Counted from the stretch's first letter, positions 1-10,495 are shown. The stretch: 26,476 nt of DNA from Chrysochromulina tobinii (GCA_001275005.1 JWZX01003224.1:1-26476); one strand, 5' to 3'. Notes: a model not told the origin generated them from the sequence alone. Numbers and translations are program-made.

Positions 1-1542
1 ATGCCAGACGCGTCGTGGCACGGTGAACGCCTGTAGTCCTAACCCTAACCCGAACCCCTTCCAATTCGCCGCGGGAGACGCAGACGCGCTCTCAGACGGC
101 CAGCAGGCGGCCGGGTGCGACCCGGCTCTGTGTCACGCTATGAATGTACGATTTTTCGGTCCCCTACGTGTGCTGGTGGCCCAGCGAGCATGTTTATGCG
201 CTCAGTACGCATATGCGGTAGATATGTAGGTGGAGCCAGGTCCTGAAAATCTCGATTTTGACCCCCTCCGGTGTTTGAGGGACCTAAGGGTAAGGCATAG
301 CTCTCGATCGGGGACGGGGGGCGAGAGTGAGGGGGGGTGAAGGTTCTGATGACAATCTCATGAGACATGACGCTCTGATGTGAATTGTGATGGTAAAATC
401 TAAGCGGAGACAGATGAATGATCCTAAGCTCCCCCCACCTACCCTTCATCAGAGACCATAATCCTTGCCATTGTGGGTGCCACTCCGAACCCCAGGGCTG
501 GTCCGACTTGGCTGCCGCGCCATCGTCCGTGCGGCCGCCTGTGTTCGCGTCCCTATCCAGGGCAACACCCTCACGCCTCCGCTTCCCCGCGCCCTTGCCG
601 CCCCGCCAGAAGTGCCCTCGCCGCTCGAGGCGCCTCCCCCGCGCGCCGAGCCCCCCGAGCCCCCCGAGCCCCCCGAGCCCCCACTTAGCCCCCCGAGCCC
701 CCCGGGCTCCCGGCCCCCACTGGGGGCAAGGCTTGGGTGGACCATTAACAGGGGGGTTTTCAAAACTGCCACATAACAGTTCGCAAAAGCCAAAACTGCC
801 TGGTAGATGGAAATGGTTGAGTTTTGGGGCTGGGTGTTACATCCCAGATACTGCCAGATAATACCCAGATAACTGGCAATCATTTCAGTGGGTGAGATGC
901 TTCTTGGCTTTCCCTGCGGTCGTTCACACGCGTCGGTGGGTTTTCCCCCCGTTCTTCTTGAGTGTGGCAAGTAACGGTTGCAAGTAACGGCGCTGGCTGA
1001 ACGGCATCTATCAGCAGCGTCGAGACGACGCGTCGGCACAAAGAGGCGGCGGTAACTAAATGCTCAGCAGGCGCCATGCCGCCAGCCGAGGGTTTCTTTA
1101 TGCGGAAAGCAGATCAGCAGCGCCGTCGTGCGGACGCCACTGCCCTGCGCGAGGACCGCCATCGTGCTGAGCCGCATTCGCGTGGAGGCTCAGTCACGGT
1201 CAACAGGCGCCGTCGGCGGCGCCATTCGGCAGCTCCACGCGCAGGCCATGCGGTGGAAGTGCGGGACGGTCCGTGCTCAAGCTCTCAGTTGCACAGATGC
1301 AGCATGCTGTCGCGATTGCCTGCGGGCTGCAAGCTTTTGCTCGATCTGTCAACGTCTCGTGTTCGTGCTTGCTGCACGGGTTTGGCGTGAATCAAGCATT
1401 ATCGTGTAGATGGGGTACCGCCGGAGGCCCCGGCGCTCACCGGGAAAGCCCCACCACACCTGATGTGCGAAACTACGCTTGACCGAGACCTTCCCTGCCG
1501 CTCTTCGCTAGTGCGATTCCTGCAGGATGTACTTGAATGTCA
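1..1542. other. Intergenic region, no supported gene
   Basis: I see no convincing gene. The open frames are short, mostly lack ATG starts, and look like GC-rich chance frames. The stretch holds a short telomere-like tract near the left end, a 9-bp proline-codon-like repeat (CCCCCCGAG) around 640-700, and an AT-richer patch around 740-900. It contains or abuts the 3' flank of the minus-strand FERM gene, so 3' UTR may lie at its right edge. Confidence 0.5.
37..56 (+). repeat. Short telomere-like CCCTAA tract
   Basis: About three degenerate units of the type CCTAACCCTAACCCGAACCC are visible. The C-rich strand is on top at the left end, which is the orientation of a left chromosome end. The tract is very short and is preceded by ordinary sequence, so it is an interstitial or chance tract unless the assembly shows otherwise. 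Confidence 0.3.
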
Positions 1543-1733
1543 TTAATCTAGTACCTTTCCACCGAGGCCACCGCGCTTGACAGTTGGTCCAGCAGTCTTC
1601 TTGAGGCGCGAGGCGCCCGAAGCAATACCAGCCAGCATCTGCGCTCGAGGATCGCCGCCGCTGACAGAACCACGGCGATTGCCACCGCTATCGCTGGCAG
1701 GCGGTGGCAGCGGGGGAGGCGGCGGTGGCGGCG

Positions 1734-1767
<34 letters not shown>

Positions 1768-4700
1768 CGGATGCGGTGGGCGAGGAGTCGCGCCGCCCGG
1801 CAGTGGCGGTGGCGGCGGTGGCGGCGGTGGTTGTTGAGGATGGCCGCCGGGCGGTGCTAGTGGCGGCCGCCGTTCGCCTCCGCCCTGCGGAGCTGGCGGC
1901 CCGCCGGGTGGCGGCGGTGGTGGCGCGCGGCGCTTGGGTCCGCCAACGCCTTGCGCGGGATCGGCAGAGACCGCTGCCAAATCGGCCTCCTTGATCTGCA
2001 CAGGCAAGCTCTCAATCTTGCGCTCGAGCATCGCAACGAGCCGCGCAGCGTCGGCGCTCGTGTTGAGCAACTCCATCTCTATCGAGAGCCGATAGTGCAG
2101 CGCGCGCACCTCCTCGGGTTTGAGACCGCCGGTGCCCATGGATTTGTACATACCGGGACCGATCTTCTTCAGCTCGGCAAGGTCACACAGGATCATGCGC
2201 AGCTCGAGACGGTTTTGAAAGCGTTGGGCGAGACGGCGCTGCTCGCCCTGGAGCGAGCTTGGCTTGACGCCTGCGACGCGGTGCAGCAGGGGCATGAGCG
2301 CCTCGAAGGCCTGGCGGTTAAGCGCCTTTTGCCGCTCGCGCTTCGCGGCGAGCTTTTCCTGCTCCTTTTGGTTCATCATCTGCTGCTCCTGGCCCTTGCG
2401 CCTCTCCTCGTCCTCCTTGGCGAGCTTGGCAATACGCTGGTGACGCGGCTGATCCATCATCTCACCCAGCTTGATTGAGAGACCCTCAGCGACGCCCTTG
2501 ACCTTCTCCGAGACGAGCGGATCGTCGTTGAGGATGATCTCCATCTGCGTGATGTACTCCTTGCGGATGTCCTCGTCGTTCATGCGCACCATTGTGTCAT
2601 ATATGCGCGGCATGAGCTCACCCGTGCGCGGGGCCGATGACGCCAGCGATTCCATGATCTCGGCGTAGAGCACATTGTACTGCTCACGGATCGCGCGGTC
2701 CTCGTCCACCGAGACGTACATGTCGCCCACGATGCGGCGCACCTCTTCATTCTCCACCTGCAGCCTTTGGTGAGACTGTCGAAGCGCCTCATATCTGCGC
2801 GAACGTAGGTTAGGTTGAGCAGGGGATGAACATCTAAATCGGGGTGGAAGCCGGGTGTGTGGCTCGCGCACTCTCGCTTCATCTTCTCCATCGCCTCAAT
2901 CTCCCGTTTGACGCGTTCAAACTCATTGCGCATGCCCTCAATGCGGATGCCTTCCCCCGACGCCATAGCCGCGAGCATCGTCGCAAGGCTTGCCGCGCCA
3001 ATCGAGCTCGCAAACAGGGCGCCACCGGCGCCACCGGTGCCAGTCGAGGCTTCCTCGTCGGTTGCAGCTACGTCGCCGAACGCAACCACGTTGGCAACGT
3101 ACGTGGCAGCGGTTGCTGTCTCAGCCGGTGGTGACCGCTGCAGAGGCAGCGCCAATGCACTCTGGTGCGTCGTAGGCACGCTGCCTTCCACGCCACCCAG
3201 CTGCGGGATTGCCAGCTGCGGCGTCAATGGCTGTGGCGTGAATGTGGTGACGGCGAGTGTCACGGCAGCGCTTCCGCCGAGCTTGGACGCTTCGATGCCT
3301 TCGCCTTCGTCACCGCTGTCCGACTCGGCCTCGTAAGCGATGTGGCCACGTTTGCCCTTGGGCAGCATGGGTGAAGACGGTGCAGCCTCGGCCGTGTGAA
3401 CTGATACGTCCGTTTGCATGAGCACCTGCACAGAGATGAGGGCGAGTGGGGCGACGGATTTTGCCTAGAAGGCACCGGCAGTGCGGGCCAGGGGGATGAA
3501 GACAACGCATATCCGTCCGTATTTTGGCATCTCACCTTGTAATACGAGTGCAGCGTGGTGGATATCTCCCAACCTTGCTTCGTCGACAGCGAGTACTTGA
3601 CGAGGTGGCGGCCCTGCGCAACGCATATAAGGGCACGGGACAAGGTGAGAGGCGCCTATTGATCCCCATCTGGAAACGTGGCCCGCTGAACAAACCTGGG
3701 CAGTGTCCTCAAGGAAGTCGCACTTGGTGGACCAGAAGCAAAATACTTTGGGCGTGTACTCCCACCTGCATTGAAGATGGCACAGGGACAATGTGAGATG
3801 AGAATGGCATATGGACGCGCAAGGGAAACTCTTGATACCGTTGCAGGTCGGAAAAGAAGAAAGCAGAATGGAGCTCTTCCTTAGTGATTGGATGTAAGAA
3901 CTGTTTCCAAGTGTGGCACATGTTCAGTCGGTAGGTCGTCAGGCATGGGCGCGTCGAAACCACGGCGAACAGCCGAAGTAAGCGTTCGAGGCTGCACGCG
4001 CCTGCACGCCACTCGAGTTGGCGGCTATGAAGAAATGGCCAGCGGCAAAGATCTTGGAGTTATGCACGTGGAAGAGCGTCGTGCCATACATGGGCAGCTT
4101 GCGCACCTGACGAAATGGAGCGGGCGCTTTCGGGTGGGGTGGGTGTTGGAGACTCTTCAAGCAGACTATCCTGGTTGGAGATTATTGGTGTCTGAAAGCG
4201 GATCGAGGATCGCAAGGGCTATGCATGCCTTCTTGATGTACATAACCTTAGCCTCGGAGGAGGAAATGCCTCGGCCTCCCGCGAGCTTCGAGAAGATATC
4301 TGAAATTTTCATCTGCTCCTTTTGAATTCTGCTTTCCCAATCGAAGTTGACCTGTGTTGGAGGGTTTCAGTAGGCGACGAGAAAGCGCTTACAATCAAAA
4401 CTACAGAACCAGCGCGATGGCGATTGCCCCCTCGGCTGCATCGGATGCATCGGAGTCATCTCACCTGGGCGGTGACGAGAGGCGTAGGCATGAGCTGTTC
4501 GCCTAGACGCAGCTCGCGCATGTAGGCGATGGAGAACTGCTCGCGCGATGGATCGTACGGGCCGTGCCAGACGTAGTAGTGGATGGCGGCAAGCTTGACG
4601 GCATCCGAAGCCTTGCAAAGGTAATTGCCACGCTGCACGTCTGAGACAGCCTGCGATGGGGCCGGTTTTGGAGGAGGGACACATGGATATGCCATCAAGG

Positions 4701-7001
4701 ATTGAGTTCGGACAATGGCTTCAAGGACGGGAGCGAAAGGCACTTGGATAAAGAAGAGATGGATGAAGGCCTTCTCGGTAACAAGGCGCTCGTCGTGCTT
4801 GGTGAAGAGATATTTTTTGAAGAGGAGCTTGGGGCGACGCTCTTTAATGCCTAGCGCCTTGGCGCGGCTGTCCGTTGACGAGCGGATCTCGGAGATCAGT
4901 GCGTTTTCATGCAGCAAGTAGTGCGTGCCCCGCTGCACCTGGTAGAGGGCAAACGCATTCGTGGCCGCGAGCCCGAGGCGCACTTTGACCTCGGCAAGCA
5001 GCTGGCCGACCGTCATGCCCGACGCTACCTCAAAGAGCTTGCACGAGCCGTCGAGGAAGTACACCTGCCAGGGAAGCGGCAAAGAGAAGAGCTTCTGTGT
5101 GGAACTTATGGCGGGAGTCCTTCGATTGGCACACCTTCGTCGACCCATCTGGAGCAGCCGCCTCATCGGCACCGGCACTGGCGCCTCTGTCAACGCCCGC
5201 GCGCTTGGCGCGACGTCCGAAGGAGGATGTACGCGAAAAAGACCACGTGCGCACCTATTAGCGGGACGTGCGGGAGGCGACGTGGTCGCGCAAAACGCGG
5301 CAAGGATGGCAGGGCACGTAGTCACAGCTGGGCGGTACGTGTGAACTGCAGTGCAGCAAAGAAAGCTTTGTACCTGCTTGGATTTGCCTTTCTCGGCGTG
5401 TGCGTCAGCGTCGATGAGATCCGCTGAATCGACTTCCATCAAGCGGGGCGTTGAGATCGGTGCCATAGCCGGCACTATCATCGGTACTGGCACCAGGGCC
5501 GGTACCAGTTCCAGTGCTCCGTCCGCGCCGCCCCCAGTACTGCCCACGCCTGCGGCAACGGTTTCAGAAGGAGATGACAGCGCTGCTGCAGCGGTCTTGA
5601 CGCCGTCCACATCTGCGCGGCTCGCACCGCCCGCACCGCCCGCACCACCCGCGCCACCATTCTGCTCGTTTTTACACGAGTTTTCCGTCTTGGCCTCCTC
5701 TTGCTTCTTGCGCCGTGTGTTCCACGAGAGCGACCGTGTGATCTTGCTCATTTTTGAGCCGCTCCGCCGCCCAAATGAAGACGACGCCTTCAGCGGCTCT
5801 TTTCCCCCCTCCGTGCCGGCTGCTGCACCCATCGCAAGCGAGACGGTTGCCGTTCCAGTGCTGCTGTTGCAGCCGCTGGTCGGCAGCACCATAGGGGCGG
5901 ACGACGGCGCAGCGACTGCCGAGGCAGCGGTCGCCGCAGGTGCGTCGGCTGGAGCAGGTGGCTTTTGCGGCGACTCGGCCGCGGCGGCCGCAGCGGCCGC
6001 TGCGGCTTGTTTCGCAGTCTGGGACGCCGCCGCATCGGTTGCCGCCGCATCGGAAGCTGCCGCCTCGAAAGCTGCTCCCTCGGCCACCGTTGCCTTGGCC
6101 ACCGTTGCCTCGGCCACCACTGCCTCAGCAGCTGCTACCTCAGCGACAGATACCTCCGGCCTCGCAGCCTTGGCGGCTGCAACCTTGGCTATCGCAGCCC
6201 TGGCTGACTTTGCGTCGGCTACTATTACGTTGGCTGTTGCCGCTGGCTCAGTCGTCGCTGCTTCAGGAACGTGCGCTTCATCGCCATGTGACAACGGCCG
6301 CGGCGCGGGCTGTTCCGGCATATTGGGCATCTTCAGCGGCGACACCGAGGTCGCTTCCACAGTCGTCGCCTTCGTGATCACTGTCAGTACGTTGAGGGTC
6401 TCATCCCGCCCCATAGGACACGGTGACCTCGGCGGCACCTCTCCGAAGGCGGAGACCTCTGCTTTCACCATCCGCACTGTTGCTGCCACTTCATCCACTT
6501 GTATTTGTGCTTGTGCTTGTTGTTCCAGCAGTGCCATATTTGCAGATATATCCACCTCCGTTGACTCTGCAACCGCCGTCGTCGCGTGCAGAGGACGTGA
6601 GGAGCGGTAAGTGGCGACCAGCTCCATCAGCGCCTCCGCAAAGATGGCGGCCGCATGGCGCTGCCATGTCTGAGTGAAGCGTTTGTCACAGCGTGCGTCA
6701 GCGCACACCTCAACGTACGCCTCAAGCGCCTCAAGGTAGGCGGCGTCAGGGCCTTTGTCGAGACCTTCCCATCGATCATCGTCGTCCTCGAGCAGCTCCG
6801 GTGTGGCAAGTAGTGCTGCAGCGTCCACGCCATCCAGGAGCATCTGCTTGCGCTCGAGCAGATCAGCTGCTCGCAAAAGCATGCACAGCAAAGCAGGAAC
6901 AGATGGTGGAAAGATTGATGAGGTGCACATGCAGGGTGACGCAGCATACCTGTTGCACGAAGGCGTGCCAGTCCTTGAGCAGTAAAAGTCATGGTGGACA
7001 T
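1543..7001 (-). CDS. FERM / coiled-coil / polyproline / WH2 protein (11 exons)
   Basis: Probably a cytoskeletal adaptor linking membranes to actin. Inferred exons: 7001-6950, 6866-5374, 5064-4744, 4650-4465, 4351-4229, 4106-4002, 3900-3839, 3765-3696, 3613-3536, 3425-2872, 2794-1543. All junctions keep frame, giving about 1,431 residues. Residues 1-515 are acidic to Ala-rich and unrecognised. About 516-830 form a FERM domain: the F1 lobe (VYFLDGSCKLFEVASG), F2 (DAVKLAAIHYYVWHGPYDPS), and F3 (VRKLPMYGTTLFHV, then RWEYTPKVFCFW and GWEISTTLHSYYK). F2/F3 resemble talin and myosin-tail FERMs. A charged coiled-coil region follows, then a polyproline tract (about 1302-1382) and a WH2-like motif (RAQMLAGIASGASRLKK) near the C-terminus. 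There is no myosin motor or MyTH4 in view. The start is the first ATG of exon 1, which splices in frame to exon 2. The FERM call is firm; the exact ends of exons 5, 6 and 10 are less so. Confidence 0.8.
1692..1930 (-). repeat. Polyproline-coding GC-rich microsatellite
   Basis: On the plus strand this is a run of GGC/GGT triplets, and on the coding strand it encodes uninterrupted proline tracts separated by short Gly/Arg spacers. Proline runs directly before a WH2 motif are typical of profilin/actin-recruiting proteins. Triplet slippage probably makes its length variable between strains, and it is prone to assembly error. Confidence 0.8.
3901..4001 (-). other. Possible second GC-AG intron in the FERM gene
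   Basis: The upstream coding ends AANSSGVQ and the downstream begins FLHPITKEELH, which aligns with the F3 beta strands of talin-type FERM domains. The best donor is CAG|GCGCGT. A GT donor six bases earlier would also keep frame, dropping two residues, so the GC reading is not certain. Confidence 0.4.
4107..4228 (-). other. Putative GC-AG intron in the FERM gene
   Basis: The coding sequence before it ends in KVMYIKK, and after it begins VRKLPMYGTTLF. Joined, these match the F2-F3 junction of FERM domains with no residue gained or lost. The intron would begin GCATGC after AAG and end CGTCAG. No GT donor nearby gives the same continuity, so a GC donor is inferred. Confidence 0.55.
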
Positions 7002-7946
7002 GGGGCGAAAGAGATCGAGCCTCGGGCGGAAGTATTCCCCTTCTCTCTATAATTGGCTGACCTATTTTCCTGTGGAAAGCCCAGCGAGACTCGAAACGAG
7101 TCTCTCAGCGCTACGCAGGCAAAAGCACCCTCTACGAGCACTCCGGCTTGGCCGGCGCGAAGGTGGGCTGCTGTCGCCTCCCACGCTGGCGCGTCGGGCC
7201 GCCTGGCGCGTGATTTCGATCCACCAGACGGCTCTCCGGCCTTTATCGGCTCTCACAACCAGCCGGGCGATGAACCCTTGTAAGGTGCAGTGCACGACTG
7301 CTGAATTCACTGACGCTGTGAGGACCGCTCCGGGCCACTCATCTCACAGCACATTCCGCACAAGATCCTTCCATACTGGGAGTCCTTTCCTAATACGGTA
7401 ACAGGGAGTCGTGTAGTGAGTCGGGTACGGTCTACCCCGTAGAGTGTATGGTATTCAACACTGAGATAAAGAGTGGTCGACGTATGACTCACACTGCAGT
7501 ACGGAGTACCTACATTATGCACACAAGAACCCTGTACGACAGAACGACACACGCGAGTATGCACTGTGTGCTCCCCTACGGAAGGAGAGTGATGCTCTCC
7601 GATCATCAGCCCTGTCGGGATATCTCACGAGGCGACTCCGGCATGCCGTGAGCCGCCCATGCGACGATATCTGCGCTGTCCTGGAGCCATCTGCTGTCCT
7701 GCGCCTCATGCGCTACGGGTGGTGCTGCAGCCACCTATCGGCGGTCAAACTCACTCAAGTACACGTTCGGACAAGGTGCGGCAGCTCCTTGTCCCCACTG
7801 ATTGACATAGTCCAGCCGTCGCCGGCCGCTGGCCGTGGCTGGCACGTGCTGCACACCACCACCACTTGCGGAGCCATTTTTTATGGCTCCGCACCCGCCA
7901 CCCACGCCTCACCCCATCCCCGTGCTCCCGGACACATCTCCACTAA
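7002..7946. other. Intergenic region between divergent genes
   Basis: No gene is supported here. The region lies between the start of the minus-strand FERM gene and the plus-strand mobile element, so it should contain the FERM promoter. I do not recognise a core promoter element with confidence. Its one clear structure is the hairpin at 7868-7892. Confidence 0.5.
7868..7892. repeat. Perfect hairpin (10-bp stem, 5-nt loop)
   Basis: GCGGAGCCAT and its exact reverse complement ATGGCTCCGC flank a five-T loop. It lies about 55 bases upstream of the first inferred exon of the recombinase element. It could be an element-end structure, a transcription-related hairpin, or chance. No second copy was seen in the window. 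Confidence 0.6.
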
Positions 7947-8047
7947 CCGTGGCACTCGCGTGCGCCGGCCGCCGCACCGTACCGCGAGCTTATCAAGGAC
8001 ACCTGGGCAAGGCTCAAGCGCTCGAAGCCTGAGATGCAAAGCGCCTC
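7947..8047 (+). CDS. Possible upstream exon of the recombinase gene (partial)
   Basis: A frame open from 7947 ends in PYRELIKDTWARLKRSKP..., followed by a strong donor (GTGAGT at 8048). Splicing to an AG at 8107 (60-nt intron) joins frame exactly to the recombinase reading frame just before its first ATG at 8118. The PY..x..IK..WARLK pattern loosely recalls HMG/YABBY-type boxes, but this is only a resemblance. The 5' end is unknown because no ATG lies in this frame. If the exon is not real, translation would start at 8118. Confidence 0.35.
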
Positions 8048-8117
8048 GTGAGTGGAACACAGCTCGAACCCTGATTCGATTATAATAAGCTTGTTCGGAT
8101 TCTCAAGGGATGCTTGC

Positions 8118-10226
8118 ATGGGTGTGAACAGGCACCCGTTCGTGAAGGACAAGTGGGACGAGCGTGCTTACTTCCTCGTCCAGGACGTGCTCTACGAGGG
8201 CATGGACGACGGCCACGTGAGCGTGAATGCGGGCATCTCAGACCTGGCTATCCTTGCGTTCATTCGAGCGACGTGTTCTCGGCCGGGGGCGCTGTCGAAA
8301 GATTGGTTTGACATGAGCGGCGCCATCGCAAAGTGGGCAAGTGTCGGCGGCGAGAACGTGATGAGTGTCAGCGCCTTGACGTTCTCGCGGGACGGGTTCT
8401 TGATCAAGCTGCCTGATGGCACGATCGAGAATGGCGCTCAACGTGGCGAGATCGACATGACGAGGATCAAGGCGTTGTACGAGGAGGCAGCGGCTAGCGG
8501 GTACACGTACTCAATGTCACTCACGCCTGACACGGTGGCGGAGCCTCGGCGTGCGATCGACCTGATCATCCTGTACTGCTGGCGACGTGCACTATTCAAG
8601 GTTCAGTACGAGGGCATGAGCAAGGCCGAGATAGCTTCGGCGCTGGCGGCAAGGAAGGAGAAGTCGGGCCACGAGGGCGGCATGCCGATTGGCGCACGGA
8701 TCGATGCTGCCGAAGCGGTGACTCGCTTCCTCGAAGGCGAGAAGGCTTTTCTGCCCGAGCTTAAGGGAGAGCCGCTCCTCGTGGCACTAACGCGTGCGGG
8801 TGGCTTCGGGCAGGACGAGATGAGCACGAAGCAGATCCTCTCCGTCTTCCAGCGTGCCGCGCAGCAGACGGGGTTCAGGCCTGGGAGCGGCGGGGTAAAT
8901 AACCTGCGCCGGGGCGTGATGGTGGGTGTCCAGAAGGGATCTGAGCGCGCGGGCTTCGATCCGGCGATGCATGCCAAGAAAGTGGTCAACCACCGGCAGT
9001 CGGGCCACGGGTGCCGCGAGGTCGTGTACGAGGACACGTTGGCAACGACGGATGCGATGGCGTTCTTGTGTGGGCGCGTGCCGCAGCCAATTGAGAGCCT
9101 CAAGAACCTGTCGAATCTGCGTGTGCCCGAGCTGGCCAAGTTTCGCACCTATGCCGACGTGCCCAAAAAAGACCCGGTGCAGAAGCTGCTTTCAGACAGC
9201 CCGGAGCTCAAGCAGCTGCATGCGGCCATCACAAAACAAGAGGTGGTCGTCCAGGAGCTGGAAAAGTTGATCGTCAAGCTCGAGAAGAAGCCAAAGAAAG
9301 AGCAAAAGGCGATTCAGGATAGGCTCGAGGCTGTCCAGAAGGCGCTCGCGATTCTCGTTGCAGAAGAGGCACGCATGGGGCGCTACCTGAGGGAGCTCGT
9401 CCTGTATGAGAAGCAGATGCAGGTCTACAAGGCCGGTGTCGAGGCGCTCGAGTCCATGCCCCTGCATGAGATGCGCATGCGGCTGGAGGTGAACAGCTAT
9501 GAAGGTGTGACGCTGGAGAGTGTGCTGCTGCGCTACGGCTGCGACGACGAAGACGTGCCTTTCGAAGTCGAGTCGATCCTCAACGAGCGCATCTCCGGTA
9601 AGGGCAAGACGGTGCACACTCAGTATCTCGTCAAATGGAAAGGGTACAAGGAGAGCCGGGCAACATGGGAGAGCAAAGAGAGCATTCTGGACGAGAGCCT
9701 CATCACAAGCCTGAAGGAGAAGATGGCGATCGCGGCGGGGCCAGCAACCGAGCTCAAGGCAGCACCTGAGAAGAAGGCGGCAGCGATCGCGGAGGAGCCG
9801 GAGAAGCCGGCAACCGAGCTGAATAGGTCCAAAGACGACGAGAGGGTGGACGAGAGGGCGGCGGCATTCTGGGCGGAGCAGAAAGCGTTGCTGGAGGAGT
9901 TGGCCGCGACTGTCCAGAAGGCGACCGTGGAGCGTGCTGTGGCGAGCAGTGGAATTCCGCACGAGAGCAAGACGGCGACGCCTGATGTAGCAATGCGGGT
10001 ACCAATGGCACCATACTCCGTGCGCAACATAGCGTGGCAGAAGGAAGAGGCCCTGGCTAAGAGCTTTCTTGAGCTGTGCTCAATGGGAATGATGAAGAGT
10101 GCGGCAATCTTGCGGTTGTCCAAGGAGCTCGACGTTCCAGCAGAGACGATTCGCAAGCAGTTCCAGCAGAGACGATTCGCAAGCAGATCCGACGCGCGGA
10201 GAAGCGGTTGCGTGAAACGATGGTGA
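8118..10226 (+). CDS. Tyrosine recombinase-like protein with chromodomain
   Basis: Likely catalyses strand exchange to move the element. From the ATG it is about 702 residues. An R box (TCSRPGALSKDW, about residue 50), an HxxR-like box (NNLRRG, about 260), NHRQSGHG (about 290) and a candidate nucleophile Tyr in VVYEDT (about 303) form the usual R...R...H...Y order. A helical linker rich in Lys/Glu follows. A chromodomain sits at about 481-525 (FEVESIL, YLVKWKGYKESRATWE), with the aromatic-cage pattern of modified-histone readers, which could guide integration to chromatin. A helix-turn-helix-like segment (MMKSAAILRLSKELDVPAET) follows. The frame ends early because of a 26-bp tandem duplication at 10134-10185. 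Frames upstream of 8118 use GTG, which is unlikely as a eukaryotic start. Confidence 0.65.
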   Translation: MGVNRHPFVKDKWDERAYFLVQDVLYEGMDDGHVSVNAGISDLAILAFIRATCSRPGALSKDWFDMSGAIAKWASVGGENVMSVSALTFSRDGFLIKLPDGTIENGAQRGEIDMTRIKALYEEAAASGYTYSMSLTPDTVAEPRRAIDLIILYCWRRALFKVQYEGMSKAEIASALAARKEKSGHEGGMPIGARIDAAEAVTRFLEGEKAFLPELKGEPLLVALTRAGGFGQDEMSTKQILSVFQRAAQQTGFRPGSGGVNNLRRGVMVGVQKGSERAGFDPAMHAKKVVNHRQSGHGCREVVYEDTLATTDAMAFLCGRVPQPIESLKNLSNLRVPELAKFRTYADVPKKDPVQKLLSDSPELKQLHAAITKQEVVVQELEKLIVKLEKKPKKEQKAIQDRLEAVQKALAILVAEEARMGRYLRELVLYEKQMQVYKAGVEALESMPLHEMRMRLEVNSYEGVTLESVLLRYGCDDEDVPFEVESILNERISGKGKTVHTQYLVKWKGYKESRATWESKESILDESLITSLKEKMAIAAGPATELKAAPEKKAAAIAEEPEKPATELNRSKDDERVDERAAAFWAEQKALLEELAATVQKATVERAVASSGIPHESKTATPDVAMRVPMAPYSVRNIAWQKEEALAKSFLELCSMGMMKSAAILRLSKELDVPAETIRKQFQQRRFASRSDARRSGCVKRW
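10134..10185 (+). repeat. 26-bp perfect tandem duplication causing a frameshift
   Basis: Two identical 26-base units (10134-10159 and 10160-10185) lie head to tail in the coding sequence. Because 26 is not a multiple of three, the second unit shifts the frame and leads to the TGA at 10224-10226. With one unit, the recombinase frame runs uninterrupted into the ubiquitin-like domain, ending at 10495. Confidence 0.9.
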
Positions 10227-10495
10227 ACGTGAGCCTCATGTGCAACGACCAGAAGATGGAGGTTCTGTGCAAGTCCGACACGACGCTGCTTGAGCTGCAG
10301 GTGATCGTTGCCGGTCGGCTAGAGCAACCTGTGAGTAAGCTCAGGCTCGTCTCCGAAGGCGAACGCATGGCTGGGAGCGAGACCGTGGCCTCGGTGCTCT
10401 TGCGTGGGCCGAGCATTGAGGTCTTCCTAGAACAGAGCGGTGGCGGTGGCACCGTTCAGGATGGCAAAAGTCAGGACTCTGCAATTGTGAATTGA
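10220..10495 (+). pseudogene. Ubiquitin-like domain, displaced C-terminus of the recombinase
   Basis: The frame encodes a beta-grasp, ubiquitin-like pattern: VNVSLMCNDQKMEVLCKSDT, TLLELQVIVAGRL, KLRLVSEGERM and IEVFLEQSGGGG. The spacing of strands and helix matches ubiquitin-like folds of about 75 residues, and the Gly run after the last strand recalls ubiquitin C-termini. The frame is open from upstream of the 26-bp duplication, so it was most likely the C-terminal domain of the recombinase. An ATG at 10220 overlaps the recombinase stop, but independent translation is not shown. Confidence 0.55.

Noticed and set aside
37-56. Chromosome-end telomere
   Set aside because: Only about three degenerate units, with unrelated sequence before them. 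Insufficient to call a telomere; listed only as a low-confidence tract.
1076-1409. Two overlapping ~100-residue open frames
   Set aside because: Arg- or Cys-rich composition, no family resemblance, and one lacks an ATG. Probably GC-rich chance frames.
4456-4684. MyTH4 domain after the FERM F1 lobe
   Set aside because: The YVWHGPYDPS region fits the FERM F2 lobe in order and spacing. No MyTH4 or myosin motor sequence was found in the window.
5351-6610. 419-residue plus-strand open frame, Ala/Ser-rich
   Set aside because: It is antisense to the Ala-rich coding part of FERM exon 2. GC-rich GCN codons read backwards avoid stops, and it has no domain or splice support.
10220-10226. Translational coupling (ATGGTGA stop/start overlap) between recombinase and ubiquitin-like frame
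   Set aside because: The overlap is a by-product of the 26-bp duplication frameshift in a eukaryotic element; no reason to infer reinitiation.
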